The notes: a model not told the origin generated them from the letters alone. DNA of 35,034 nt from a virus (IMGVR_UViG_3300042691_009741:1-35034); one strand, 5' to 3'; counted from the first letter of the stretch, positions 1 through 8,431 are shown. Numbers and translations: made by a program.

Positions 1-295
1 CTGTGTCGTCCTTGGCCTGTTCTTTTTGGCGTTGCCTGTCTATTTTTCTTTGCCTGCGTTCGCTGGGTTCCGTGGGCTCGATGCCCAACATGGGATTCCC
101 GTGCATTTTAATTCTTGTGTCTTGTATCTCTCTGCGCCTGTGTTTGATCAGTGGTGAAATGTCGTTGAGAGCCGCACGAGCATCTCTAGCACTTTGAATA
201 TATCCAAAGTTTTCAAATTTCTCGTTGGCTGTACAGTATCTAATAAATGCCTTGACAATTTTGTCATGCAAACTGTCTTCTATTTCGTCACTCAT
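1..295 (-). CDS. Partial small basic/charged protein (C-terminus outside window)
   Basis: An open frame reads leftward from ATG at 295-293 and runs off the window edge after 98 residues. It overlaps the end of gp46 by 8 bases (the gp46 stop TGA is at 290-288), so it is translationally coupled in the gp55-47-46 operon. The visible protein is highly charged. Residues ~16-60 carry a pattern (NEKF... ARDARAAL ... IKHRRREIQ) that resembles short phage proteins often labelled histone H1-like, with a helix-rich 'NEKF-x(n)-A-x-x-AR-x-AL-x-x-x-x-x-LIK-x-R-R-x-EI' arrangement. The tail (residues ~78-98) is rich in K, R, Q, E and D. It is not a sliding clamp (gp45), which often lies nearby in T4-like genomes. 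The existence of the gene is well supported by the overlap and the uninterrupted frame; its function is unknown, and the histone-like resemblance is only a pattern impression. Confidence 0.75.
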   Translation of the reverse strand, partial: MSDEIEDSLHDKIVKAFIRYCTANEKFENFGYIQSARDARAALNDISPLIKHRRREIQDTRIKMHGNPMLGIEPTEPSERRQRKIDRQRQKEQAKDDT

Positions 296-2069
296 GAATT
301 TCTATGTCGTTGCTATAACTGGTAAAACCGTTTTCTTTAATAACTCTTAATACATTGTTTACTCTACCGATCAGTTCATCTCTATGACTGATCAAGTAAA
401 TGTTTTTATGTCTTTCACGACCCATCTTTTTCAATATACCCAGACTGCCTTCAACACCGGCAGCATCCATACCTGAATCAATAAGTTCGTCAATGAACAA
501 CAAGTTGATGTTTTGATACAAACTTTCCCACACGTCACGGAAACTCCATGACAATCCAAGTATTAACCGATTACGTTCGCCGCGACTCAAATTATCAAAG
601 TCTAGATCCTGCCCCAACTGTGTGATCTCAACACTCAAGTCGTTTTGGAATACCACGCTGTGCGGAAGACCCACCTTGTCAAGATAGTAGGTTAATCTGT
701 TGTTGAGATAAGCAAGATTTTGATCAATAATTTTCTTACGAATAAACGAATCTTTGTTGGTCAACAGTTTTAATAAAAATTCTTGATGATCTTTCATCAA
801 GGTCAAACTGTTAACGGAGTCCCACGAAACATCTTGCAGTGCAGTATTTTCTAAATCTTCTATTTGTTCTTGATAGGTATCTAGTTCATTGCGTTTATTT
901 TCTAATTGAGTACCTAGATTTTCTAAATTACTGCGATGATTGTATGCTTCGTCCAATGTGTCATAGAAAGACACTGGTCGTCCGTTGATATCTCCAATAC
1001 CGTCCAGTTCTTTTATTACGACTTCTAATTTTCCAGCAACATCGGACATGTATATATCTGCTTCAAGCAAATTCTTTTCAGCAGACTTGATCATTTCTTC
1101 ATGCTTGTGATCGTGCAGGTCTTGTTCGCAGGCAGGGCATTTGTTGTCTGCTAATTTTGCAATTTCTTTTTCATATTTTTTAACAGTCTTATCTGCCTGC
1201 ATCAGCGCAGTTTCTAGAGTGGCACGTTCTTTGTTAAGACTTTTAATTTTAGCCGCATGATCGTCATAGGTTTTTAAAAGAGCATGTTGATTGATTTCAT
1301 GCTCAATATCTACACCAGCAAGTTCGTCAATGGCTTTTTGAATTTTTGTAATATCTGTTTCTTTATTTTTCTGCCATGCACTTTGCTTTAACTTTAAACT
1401 GTTGATGCTTTCTTGAATTCTGTCATTGCTTTTCTTTACAGCATCAATTTTAGCACTTTCTTGTAGAATGTCGTCTTTGCTAATTCTAATCTGTTCCTTG
1501 AGCATTTCTGCTTTTTCACTGAGTAGAGTAATACCCAACAGTTGTTCAATGATGGCACGTTGGTCATTGGCCTTCATAGAAAGAAACGGTTCAGTGTAGG
1601 TGTTTAACGCAACAATGTGCTTGAACATGTCGTGACTCATGCCAAACAGTTCGTCAATGTCTTTTTGTGTTTCTCTACTGTCGCCTTGTCCTTCATCGTC
1701 AACATCTTGATCGTCGATTACTTGATCATCGATATAAAATTTAAGCACGTTGGGTTTACGCCCACGCTCGATACGATAAAGTTTACCATCTTTTTCAAAC
1801 TCAACAGTGACCAACATGTTTTTACCGTTGATTTTATTGATGAGGTTATCTTTTTTAATGTTTGTAAGTGCTTGTCCAAACAGTGCATAACTTAATGCAT
1901 TGACAATGGTAGTTTTACCAGTGCCATTACGACTTCCGCTGTCATCTCCGCCTTGGTCTAGATTTTCACCTAACACCAATGTCAACTGCTCTGTGCAGAA
2001 ATTAACCGCTTGTGTGGCATTGCCCACACTCATAAAGTTTTTTACAGTTAAATCTTTTAATTTTATCAT
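288..2069 (-). CDS. 46: gp46-like recombination endonuclease subunit (SbcC/Rad50 family ATPase)
   Basis: 593 residues, close to T4 gp46 (560). Known family role: with gp47 it forms an Mre11/Rad50-type nuclease-ATPase that resects DNA ends for recombination-dependent replication and host DNA breakdown. Visible motifs: N-terminal FMSVGNAT segment; Walker A RNGTGKTT at ~47-54, preceded by an acidic/glycine-rich insertion (LDQGGDDSGS, 37-46) absent from T4 gp46; the conserved ALFGQAL and RGRKPNVLKFY segments; a zinc hook CPAC at ~310-313 in the middle of long coiled coils (~170-300 and ~320-420); ABC signature LSRGERNRL at ~493-501; Walker B LLFIDELID at ~523-531; H-loop ISHRDE near 560. Start ATG is 3 bases after the gp47 stop, with no strong Shine-Dalgarno, so translation is probably coupled to gp47. 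Assignment is secure. Confidence 0.95.
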   Translation of the reverse strand: MIKLKDLTVKNFMSVGNATQAVNFCTEQLTLVLGENLDQGGDDSGSRNGTGKTTIVNALSYALFGQALTNIKKDNLINKINGKNMLVTVEFEKDGKLYRIERGRKPNVLKFYIDDQVIDDQDVDDEGQGDSRETQKDIDELFGMSHDMFKHIVALNTYTEPFLSMKANDQRAIIEQLLGITLLSEKAEMLKEQIRISKDDILQESAKIDAVKKSNDRIQESINSLKLKQSAWQKNKETDITKIQKAIDELAGVDIEHEINQHALLKTYDDHAAKIKSLNKERATLETALMQADKTVKKYEKEIAKLADNKCPACEQDLHDHKHEEMIKSAEKNLLEADIYMSDVAGKLEVVIKELDGIGDINGRPVSFYDTLDEAYNHRSNLENLGTQLENKRNELDTYQEQIEDLENTALQDVSWDSVNSLTLMKDHQEFLLKLLTNKDSFIRKKIIDQNLAYLNNRLTYYLDKVGLPHSVVFQNDLSVEITQLGQDLDFDNLSRGERNRLILGLSWSFRDVWESLYQNINLLFIDELIDSGMDAAGVEGSLGILKKMGRERHKNIYLISHRDELIGRVNNVLRVIKENGFTSYSNDIEIHE

Positions 2070-2072
2070 CTG

Positions 2073-3077
2073 TTATAGGTTATTATAGATTGCAAGCAAC
2101 ACTTTGGAGTCGTAGTTGTCGCTTTGAATGTTGGCAATTTGATTGCTGACAATTTGATCCACACTTTCAAAATGTTCAACATCAATGTCGTTGTTGATTT
2201 CTACTTCCTTCTTTTCAGGAATAAGTGTAAGTTCTCGCAGATCGCCGTTTGCTAAAAATGTTTCTTTGATGTAACTGGCTTCTTCGTAACTGATGTCAAT
2301 GTCAATGCCCACTCTTAGATAAGTTTTGCTCTTGATAAGATCATCGCCTTCGTCAATGAGTTGACTCAGTTTGACAGTTTTAAACTTAGGTGCGTCTAGC
2401 CAAATACGATATTCTGGTTTTCCACCGTGCTCTAGTATCATCATGCCTCTGTCATCGTCCCACGCATCTGCATAGTTGTGCGGAAATGCATTGCCAATAT
2501 AGACAATATTTTCTTTGGCCTGTCGCTTGTGAAAGTGGCCTGAGAACACATATTCAGGATTCTTAAAATTACTGGCCTGTAGTTCGCCGTGATCTGGCAT
2601 CTGTACCATGGCGTTCATCATAAACAACGGCAGTTCAAAGTGTCCAAATACATATCGACTCTTTAACTTCTCCATCTTTTTCCATTCTTCGCCTATTAAC
2701 CAAGGCACCATAGTTGTATCTCCTATGGTGGTAATCTCATTTACAATAGTAACTCCGGGAATATGACGTCCCCAGTCCACTGAATGCACATCACGCTTGT
2801 CTTTGTAATACAAGTCGTGATTACCAGGAAAGAAATAGAACTGATCAAAGGCTTTGCCCAGTTTTTCCAATGCTTTAACACTGGAAACCATAGTTAGCAT
2901 GTTGAGACTGTTACGATTATGATGCCAATCGCCTAAGAAGATGCCAGTGTCACAGCCCTCTTTCTTTGCTTCAGCAATAAACCAATCTACAAAGTCTTCG
3001 CAGTCTTGATTATGTGTGGTACTATTTGATTTTAATCCAAAATGGATATCTGTAAAGGCAGCAATTTTTTTAAACAT
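2073..3077 (-). CDS. 47: gp47-like recombination endonuclease subunit (SbcD/Mre11 family nuclease)
   Basis: 334 residues, matching T4 gp47 (339). It is the metal-dependent nuclease partner of gp46. All calcineurin-like phosphoesterase motifs are visible in order: D10-I-H12-F-G, G49-D50-W-H-H, G85-N86-H87-D88, G145-H146-F-E and G180-H181-F-H183, which together supply the two-metal site. The C-terminal ~110 residues (after ~225) form the capping/partner-binding part. A Shine-Dalgarno-like AGGA lies 4-5 bases upstream of ATG at 3077. Gene order gp55-gp47-gp46 with gaps of 35 and 3 bases indicates one transcript. Assignment is secure. Confidence 0.95.
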   Translation of the reverse strand: MFKKIAAFTDIHFGLKSNSTTHNQDCEDFVDWFIAEAKKEGCDTGIFLGDWHHNRNSLNMLTMVSSVKALEKLGKAFDQFYFFPGNHDLYYKDKRDVHSVDWGRHIPGVTIVNEITTIGDTTMVPWLIGEEWKKMEKLKSRYVFGHFELPLFMMNAMVQMPDHGELQASNFKNPEYVFSGHFHKRQAKENIVYIGNAFPHNYADAWDDDRGMMILEHGGKPEYRIWLDAPKFKTVKLSQLIDEGDDLIKSKTYLRVGIDIDISYEEASYIKETFLANGDLRELTLIPEKKEVEINNDIDVEHFESVDQIVSNQIANIQSDNYDSKVLLAIYNNL

Positions 3078-3112
3078 AAGTCCTAGTAGTGTAGCAAAAA
3101 ATTAAAGTGAAG

Positions 3113-3955
3113 TCAATCCTCAGCGGGTGTTTCGACTGAAGTGTCAATTTCTCGTTTCATAGCATTTGAATATTCGTGGTTGACCATTCTAGTGTTGCTA
3201 GGGTTCATACCATTCATTTCGAGGATGTCATCTCTGATGTTTTGCATTTTCTTTTCGATATTGATGACACGCACGAACGAGTTAGTAACCGCGGCGGTAA
3301 AATATGCGAAAGGATTATCACTTTTTGATTCATCGAATTGTAGTCCAATTTGTGTAAGTTGAAGAATTGCCTGACCTTTCATTTCTTCATTGTAAGTGTA
3401 TCCGCGAACGTTGCCCCTGGTAGCATACCGCTCACACAGTTTAATATACATACGAGCCAAGGTGTTGGTGATCTGTCCGTGCTCTTTGCTGAACTTGCCA
3501 GTTTTTACACCACCCGTCCAGTGACTTTTGCCTACACATTCCAAGTTGTCGTTGTCGTCAAACTTCCAATGTTGGAACGCTGGAAAGTTTACCTTGGCCT
3601 TGGCATCAGCCGCACTTTTGACACTCTTTTTTCTTCCTGGTTCATCTGGAATATGCTCGTAGGTCATGATTCTAAAAACTACATCTGTTTTCTCGATCTT
3701 TTTATAATCGACTTCAAACTCTGCAAGTTTGACCTTTGGGTCAACGGCCTTGGCTGCTTCGAAAGCCTGCTGGGCCAGCCGCTTTGCTCGAACACGTTTG
3801 GCCTCTGCCACTGTGCGTATGTTGATTTTTTCAATACTTGGCAAGATCAAATCGTATTGGTGGTATTCTTGTTTGGTAAAACTTGAATACGAATTTTTAC
3901 TTTTGTGTATTTCTGCCAATAAATCTTTGTTGTTTAAGTAGTTAACTTTTTTCAT
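3113..3955 (-). CDS. 55: gp55-like sigma factor for late transcription, with an internal extension
   Basis: 280 residues against 185 in T4. The N-terminus (VNYLNNKDLLAEI, residues 4-16) parallels the T4 gp55 start (YNYVNNKELLQAI). The C-terminal half contains the sigma region-2-like core: ERYATRGN...GYTYNEEM (~177-193), ILQLTQIGLQFDESKSDNPFAYFTAAVTNSFV (~199-230) and INIEKKMQNIRDDI (~232-245). Known role: gp55 binds host RNA polymerase core and, with the sliding clamp and gp33, recognises late promoters (TATAAATA in T4). Between the two conserved parts is about 140 residues, much longer than in T4, with a Lys/Arg/Ala-rich helix (~50-75), and a PDEPGRKKS loop (~103-111) followed by FQHWKFDD (~127-134). 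The gene is divergent from the late operon and has its own sigma70-like promoter. A GAGGAG Shine-Dalgarno (3974-3969) lies 13 bases before the ATG, a long spacing. Identity is confident; the role of the insertion is unknown. Confidence 0.9.
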   Translation of the reverse strand: MKKVNYLNNKDLLAEIHKSKNSYSSFTKQEYHQYDLILPSIEKINIRTVAEAKRVRAKRLAQQAFEAAKAVDPKVKLAEFEVDYKKIEKTDVVFRIMTYEHIPDEPGRKKSVKSAADAKAKVNFPAFQHWKFDDNDNLECVGKSHWTGGVKTGKFSKEHGQITNTLARMYIKLCERYATRGNVRGYTYNEEMKGQAILQLTQIGLQFDESKSDNPFAYFTAAVTNSFVRVINIEKKMQNIRDDILEMNGMNPSNTRMVNHEYSNAMKREIDTSVETPAED

Positions 3956-3980
3956 TTTTATTGTGGAACTCCTCTATGCT

Positions 3981-4009
3981 ATAATAAACTCAGCAGATAA
4001 TAAAGTCAA
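3981..4009 (-). promoter_or_regulatory. Sigma70-type promoter for gp55
   Basis: Read on the minus strand, TTGACT (4009-4004) and TATTAT (3986-3981) are separated by exactly 17 bases; each box matches the sigma70 consensus at 5 of 6 positions. The expected start point, about 3974, lies just before the gp55 ribosome site. This places gp55, and probably gp47 and gp46 behind it, under the unmodified host polymerase, as expected for an early or middle operon. Confidence 0.7.
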
Positions 4010-4015
4010 TAAATA
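4008..4015 (+). promoter_or_regulatory. Candidate late promoter (AATAAATA) for the baseplate operon
   Basis: AATAAATA matches the T4 late -10 consensus TATAAATA at 7 of 8 positions. A start point 6-7 bases further on gives a leader of about 16 bases holding AACGGAG and then ATG at 4038. The box overlaps the -35 box of the divergent gp55 promoter. Confidence 0.55.
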
Positions 4016-4037
4016 TATGTAACGGAGATAGCCAAAC

Positions 4038-4895
4038 ATGACACAGGGTATTAATAAATTTTTAGAAGGCGCTGATAATTTTGGCACCAGTATTGGGGGC
4101 AGTTTTGGCGGCGCCATCAAATCAGGAGTAGGACTTGTACAAGGAGTACGGCAGTTGTTTGGTGCTCCTGGTAGTAATACAGTGTCTCCAGGTGCAGAAG
4201 GTGACGGAGTCTATGGTTCACGTCAAGCCAACTTTGTACAAAGCAACAGTACAGACTGGCGAGTTAGATTAAGTATGCCCCCAATAGATGCTTGGAAATC
4301 GCCGCCTAAAAATGCAATCTTTGGATTTCAAAATCCTATTTTAACTCCGATCGTAAACACCAACGGGTTTATTTTTCCCTATACACCTTCGGTTACCCTA
4401 ACACATTCTGCAAGTTATTCTTCGATGGATCCTATACATAATAATTATCCGTTTTCTGCCTATGAAAACAGTAAACTGGACAAAATTACTATTGTAGGGG
4501 ATTTTTACTGTGAAACTTCTTTTGATGCGGCATACTGGATTGCCGGTGTACATTTTTTTAGAACTATGACTAAAATGTTTTCTGGTGAAGGTCCAAACGC
4601 CGGATCGCCTCCACCCATCATCAAGTTAAACGGATACGGTGATTATGTGTTTAAAAATGTACCTGTGGCAGTTACACAGTTTTCAGTAGAACTGCCTAAA
4701 GATGTTGATTATATTCCTAGCGGTTTTTTAGCACCTAGTGAAATAGACGCCAGTGCAAAAGGTACTGGCTATGTGCCTGTAAAAAGTGTTTTTACGGTGA
4801 CGTTGTTGCCTATGTACAGTAGAGAATCCGTTAGAAAGTTTAATCTAAATGATTTTGCCACAGGAAAATTAATCAATGGAAAAGGATTTATCTAA
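4038..4895 (+). CDS. Baseplate tail-tube initiator/cap protein (gp54/gp48-like)
   Basis: 285 residues. The N-terminal ~65 residues are Gly/Ala-rich and likely flexible or membrane-like helical (GGSFGGAIKSGVGLVQGV). The body begins at DWRVRLSMPP (~72-81) and contains the segment FIFPYTPSVTLTHSASYSSMDPIHNNYPF (~111-139) and HFFRTMTKMFSG (~174-185), then PPPIIKLNGYGDYVFKN and VELPKDVDYIPSG. This pattern is typical of the marine T4-like proteins annotated as baseplate tail-tube cap (gp48) or initiator (gp54); those two T4 proteins are related to each other and I cannot decide between them by reading. Known role of both: they sit on the baseplate hub and nucleate tail-tube assembly. It is the first gene of the plus-strand late operon, with GGAG 10 bases upstream, and its TAA stop overlaps the next ATG (TAATG). 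Confidence 0.75.
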   Translation: MTQGINKFLEGADNFGTSIGGSFGGAIKSGVGLVQGVRQLFGAPGSNTVSPGAEGDGVYGSRQANFVQSNSTDWRVRLSMPPIDAWKSPPKNAIFGFQNPILTPIVNTNGFIFPYTPSVTLTHSASYSSMDPIHNNYPFSAYENSKLDKITIVGDFYCETSFDAAYWIAGVHFFRTMTKMFSGEGPNAGSPPPIIKLNGYGDYVFKNVPVAVTQFSVELPKDVDYIPSGFLAPSEIDASAKGTGYVPVKSVFTVTLLPMYSRESVRKFNLNDFATGKLINGKGFI

Positions 4896-5197
4896 TGTCT
4901 GTACAATACCCTAACACTAGTCCATGGGCTAGGACTAATCTAAGTTCAGGTTTATTGGGATATTTTAATATCAGATCTGTAGCCGCACAGGATGATGATA
5001 TTCTTTATGTGATTGAACCACAGTTTAATTACAGACCGGATCTATTGGCCAATTATCTCTACGGTACTCCAAAGTTATGGTGGGTATTTGCACAACGCAA
5101 CATGGACGAAATTAGAGATCCTATTTTTGATTTTAGATCAGGTGTAGAAATATTTCTTCCTAAAAAAAGCGGATTGTTTAAATTGTTAGGGTTATAA
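4895..5197 (+). CDS. 53: gp53-like baseplate wedge protein (LysM-like fold)
   Basis: 100 residues, starting inside the previous stop codon (TAATG, one-base overlap), with AAAGGAT 7 bases upstream. The central part (IEPQFNYRPDLLANYLYGTPKLWWVFAQRN, residues ~45-74) is the hallmark of the gp53/LysM-like wedge family: a short beta-alpha-alpha-beta unit with the YGTPKLWWV helix, followed by IFDFRSGVEIFLP (~81-93). T4 gp53 is longer (196), but short versions are usual in marine relatives. Known role: links neighbouring wedges and the hub when the baseplate closes into a ring. The position between the tube initiator and the hub gene fits. Confidence 0.8.
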   Translation: MSVQYPNTSPWARTNLSSGLLGYFNIRSVAAQDDDILYVIEPQFNYRPDLLANYLYGTPKLWWVFAQRNMDEIRDPIFDFRSGVEIFLPKKSGLFKLLGL

Positions 5198-5200
5198 TCA

Positions 5201-8200
5201 ATGACCACAGCACAACAGCGAATGGGCGCCGAGAACTATGAAAAGATGCGTCAGTGGATTAAAAATAAAGAAAGCGGCGGCAACTATGCCAGCCTTCAAA
5301 GTACTCCATTATTTGAGAAAGGTAAAAAAGTTGCTGATAATGTTGACTCGGGCTATAGGGGCGCTTATCAAATGGGCGCCAGTTACGCAAAAGAAGCAGG
5401 GTTAATTAAAAGTGATAGTGGCCCTACTGGGTTTGAGACATTTGGAAAGACACAACTAGAACGAGCCGCGGGACATAAAGCCTTCATGGAGAATAATTCC
5501 AACTGGAAAGATCCGCCAGGCAGTCTACAAAACTTTTTAACAGGCGACAAGGCCAAAGAAATACAAGATCAAGCATTTGATAGAGTTACTCAAAAGAACT
5601 ATCAAGCATTGGTTGCTAACAAAGTAATAAAACCAGAAATGCCCCCTGATGAAGTAGCAGGACATCTCATGGGAGCCCACGCCGCAGGCGTAAAAGGGTA
5701 CACAGATTTCGTCAATGTTGATCCAAATAGAACAGACGGCGCGGGCACACGAGTGTCTACTTATTATAATGGAGCCGCCGCCGCAGTCAGCGGAAAAGCA
5801 CCACCGCCACCAGGTAATAAAACTGAACAAAAAGGTAAACCCGCAGACGATAAAACTGCAAAGAATCCAGGAGCAACAACCGGCAGCAACAGATCGTTAG
5901 AAGCAACTAGAATCGGCAATGAAGTAACCATTGGCACCGTTGCTAAAAAGAAACCACCGATACCCCTCCCATTTACTAATGTGTTGTCAGCATTTTCCAG
6001 TTACAATGCTGTTATAACACTAAGTTGTATTACTTCTGCCATGCATAGTGATCCTAAGGCATCTTATAAAAACGGGAACCTTGGAGTAATAGTTTTACGT
6101 AGTTCAGGTGCCGGAGATCTAGCAGGTCAGACGGCAATAACAACAAAAGAAAACCCAACAGGAAAATATGACTTTGGTATCAATAATCTTGAAATAAGTT
6201 CGCTGATAACGTTTAATCAGGCCACACAAGCATCCAACGGCCATGATATAACCTTTGATGTCTACGAACCTTATAGTATGGGATTATTCATGCAAGCGTG
6301 TCAGAATGCTGCCGATGCGCAAGGGTGGCCCACGTCCACTGGTTATATGACGGCAGTATTTTTGTTAACTATTGAATTCATAGGCTACGACTCTGACGGA
6401 AAATCTACAACAATACCAAATACTACTCGTAATATTCCGTTCACTTTTAGAGATATTGCGATGACAACAACGGCCGGAGGATCTGTTTATAAAGTACAAG
6501 CCCAGCCTTCTAATTTTGCCGCATTTTTAAATAATTTTAACCTATTCGAACATGACATTGCCGTTGAAGGATCGACAGTTCAAGAAGCACTACAATCTGG
6601 TGAGCGTAGTTTGCAAACTATTGTTAATAAAAGACTTCAAGAATATGCATCCAAATATACAACAGCACCAACAGCCTTTGACGAAGTAGTAATCATATTT
6701 CCTAAAATAAATGAATTACAAACTGTTGATCAAAGAGGCAATGCCCTAGGTATACCGATCGATCCAACAGACGGCACTATTACTACTAGATTTGCAAATA
6801 ATGCAATAAATACTGAAACCGGCGAATCATATTTTCGCGGAGCACTAGCATTACCGAATACTGGAGTTGCCAAAGCAGATCCAAATGCGCCGCCGGTAAC
6901 ATCCACAGTAAGCAGAAAAACTTCTGCAGCCAATTTAATACAAGAAAGTGATGATTTAAATCAGATTGGTAAAAGTATTTTACAATTTGATAATAGTTTG
7001 ACTGGCGAAAGTGGGAGTAACGATCAAGATGACATTCAAGTAGATCCAGCAAATCCTATATCTAGAAATAAAGTTACCTATGATAAAAACAAACGACAGT
7101 TTCAGTACAGTCAGGGCACCAGTATCGTCAATGCTATTTCTAGTATACTACTACACAGCAAATATTGTAGAGCAGGCTTGGACGCACAAAAAGCAGACCC
7201 AAAAGGAATGATACCTTGGTTTAGGATAGAATCAGAAGTTCATTATCAACCGCCTAAAGACGGCAATCTTGGAGATAATAACTTACCTAAATTATTAGTT
7301 TTCAAAGTTGTTCCTTATCTAGTACACAGTGAAAAAAATACAGCGAACGGGGCAGAACCCGCCGGTCTTGCTGAATTGGCAACAGAAGTTGCCAAAGAAT
7401 ATGACTACCTTTACACAGGAAAAAACACAGAAGTTTTAGGTTTTAATATAGAATTCAAACAAGCAATGTTTAACGCCATGGCCAAAGGTGCTGATAATAA
7501 CAAAAATCTCACCGACAACGGTAGACTAGGTGCTACTCCTGATTCTGATACAAGCAGAATTGCTAGTGATAATAGTTCTGGTTCTAGTAGTTACCATGGT
7601 GAAAGAGGTCATGGAAGGCCGCAAAATAATCCTCCAACACCTCCAAGTAACACCAACGGTGGTCTAAACTTCGCAGATCAACGAACAATAGTTGCCCAGG
7701 CTTTTCAACGAGCATTAAATGATGCCGCAACAGACCTAGTAATGATTCCTAATTTCACAATAATGGGCGATCCCTATTTTCTTGCCGACAGTGGATTAGG
7801 GAATTTTAGTAGTACTGGAACAGGGTCGTTCAACGTCACTAAAGATTTAACCATGGATTATCAAAGCGGCGAAGTAGATATAGCAATCGTCTTTAGAACA
7901 CCAATAGATTATAATAGTTCTACAGGACTAATGGACTTTGGAGACACATCGATAGTTAGGCACTTTAGCGGACTTTATAAAGTCAACGAAGTCAAACATC
8001 GATTCAACAGCGGCAAATTTACTCAAGAATTGTCATTAATGCGTCGACGTAATCAAACTGCTGAAGCCCTTAATAAACCAGCACCAGTATCTACTACTAA
8101 CAATCCTGCACCAGTTACACTAGTGCGCAGTACAGATACCAACGACGCTGTAGCATTTTCAGGAGCCGCCCAAGCAACCGCTATCGATTCGCGCCCTGCA

Positions 8201-8431
8201 ATTGAGGCTCGCGATTTGCCCGCCAACACGCCTAATCAGAGAGTAGCAGCCTTTAATCGATCAGATCTAGCCAACGATGATGGAGGCTCTGGATCAGCAA
8301 CTGCTAATCCAACCTCACCGACATCATTTGGAAAGTCGTTTGTTGAACGTCTTGGAATAATAAAAAATAGAATAGTATCTACGTTGACTAAACCTAAAGA
8401 CTCTAACGAAAATCAAGATATAAACGAATGA
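5201..8431 (+). CDS. Baseplate hub protein (gp27-type) fused to N-terminal peptidoglycan-hydrolase domain
   Basis: 1076 residues, starting 3 bases after gp53. Residues ~10-196 look like a lytic transglycosylase/lysozyme-like domain: E24-S-G-G-N-Y at the usual catalytic-Glu position, G54-A-Y-Q-M-G59 matching the GxYQ motif, and a closing TRVSTYYNGA segment. A Pro/Lys/Gly-rich linker follows (~200-245). From ~250 the protein follows the hub pattern of T4-like and jumbo phages: FSSYNAVITLSC (~262-273), AVFLLTIEFIGYD (~384-396), NIPFTFRDI, FQYSQGTSIVNAISSILLHSKY (~633-654), IPWFRIESEVHYQPP (~670-684) and EVAKEYDYLYTGKNTEVLGFNIEF (~728-751). The C-terminal ~120 residues are Ala/Thr/Pro-rich and probably disordered. 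Inferred role: trimeric hub that carries the gp5 spike and the cell-wall-cutting activity. The downstream gp5-like protein lacks a lysozyme domain, which supports relocation of that activity here. Hub call strong; hydrolase call moderate. Confidence 0.8.
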   Translation: MTTAQQRMGAENYEKMRQWIKNKESGGNYASLQSTPLFEKGKKVADNVDSGYRGAYQMGASYAKEAGLIKSDSGPTGFETFGKTQLERAAGHKAFMENNSNWKDPPGSLQNFLTGDKAKEIQDQAFDRVTQKNYQALVANKVIKPEMPPDEVAGHLMGAHAAGVKGYTDFVNVDPNRTDGAGTRVSTYYNGAAAAVSGKAPPPPGNKTEQKGKPADDKTAKNPGATTGSNRSLEATRIGNEVTIGTVAKKKPPIPLPFTNVLSAFSSYNAVITLSCITSAMHSDPKASYKNGNLGVIVLRSSGAGDLAGQTAITTKENPTGKYDFGINNLEISSLITFNQATQASNGHDITFDVYEPYSMGLFMQACQNAADAQGWPTSTGYMTAVFLLTIEFIGYDSDGKSTTIPNTTRNIPFTFRDIAMTTTAGGSVYKVQAQPSNFAAFLNNFNLFEHDIAVEGSTVQEALQSGERSLQTIVNKRLQEYASKYTTAPTAFDEVVIIFPKINELQTVDQRGNALGIPIDPTDGTITTRFANNAINTETGESYFRGALALPNTGVAKADPNAPPVTSTVSRKTSAANLIQESDDLNQIGKSILQFDNSLTGESGSNDQDDIQVDPANPISRNKVTYDKNKRQFQYSQGTSIVNAISSILLHSKYCRAGLDAQKADPKGMIPWFRIESEVHYQPPKDGNLGDNNLPKLLVFKVVPYLVHSEKNTANGAEPAGLAELATEVAKEYDYLYTGKNTEVLGFNIEFKQAMFNAMAKGADNNKNLTDNGRLGATPDSDTSRIASDNSSGSSSYHGERGHGRPQNNPPTPPSNTNGGLNFADQRTIVAQAFQRALNDAATDLVMIPNFTIMGDPYFLADSGLGNFSSTGTGSFNVTKDLTMDYQSGEVDIAIVFRTPIDYNSSTGLMDFGDTSIVRHFSGLYKVNEVKHRFNSGKFTQELSLMRRRNQTAEALNKPAPVSTTNNPAPVTLVRSTDTNDAVAFSGAAQATAIDSRPAIEARDLPANTPNQRVAAFNRSDLANDDGGSGSATANPTSPTSFGKSFVERLGIIKNRIVSTLTKPKDSNENQDINE

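Noticed and set aside
3-197. Plus-strand open frame at the left edge
   Set aside because: It lies antisense to the partial small protein that overlaps gp46 in operon fashion; composition (Cys/Leu/Ser-rich) is typical of a shadow frame.
3350-3886. 178-codon plus-strand open frame opposite gp55
   Set aside because: The gp55 frame has recognisable conserved motifs throughout; the opposite frame has none and no ribosome site.
3980-3989. TATAATAAAC on the plus strand as a sigma70 -10 box for the baseplate operon
   Set aside because: No usable -35 lies 16-18 bases upstream, and the same bases are explained by the -10 of the gp55 promoter on the minus strand.
6806-6812. ATAAATA inside the hub gene
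   Set aside because: It is within a coding region, far from any gene start; such AT-rich 7-mers are expected by chance in a genome of this composition.
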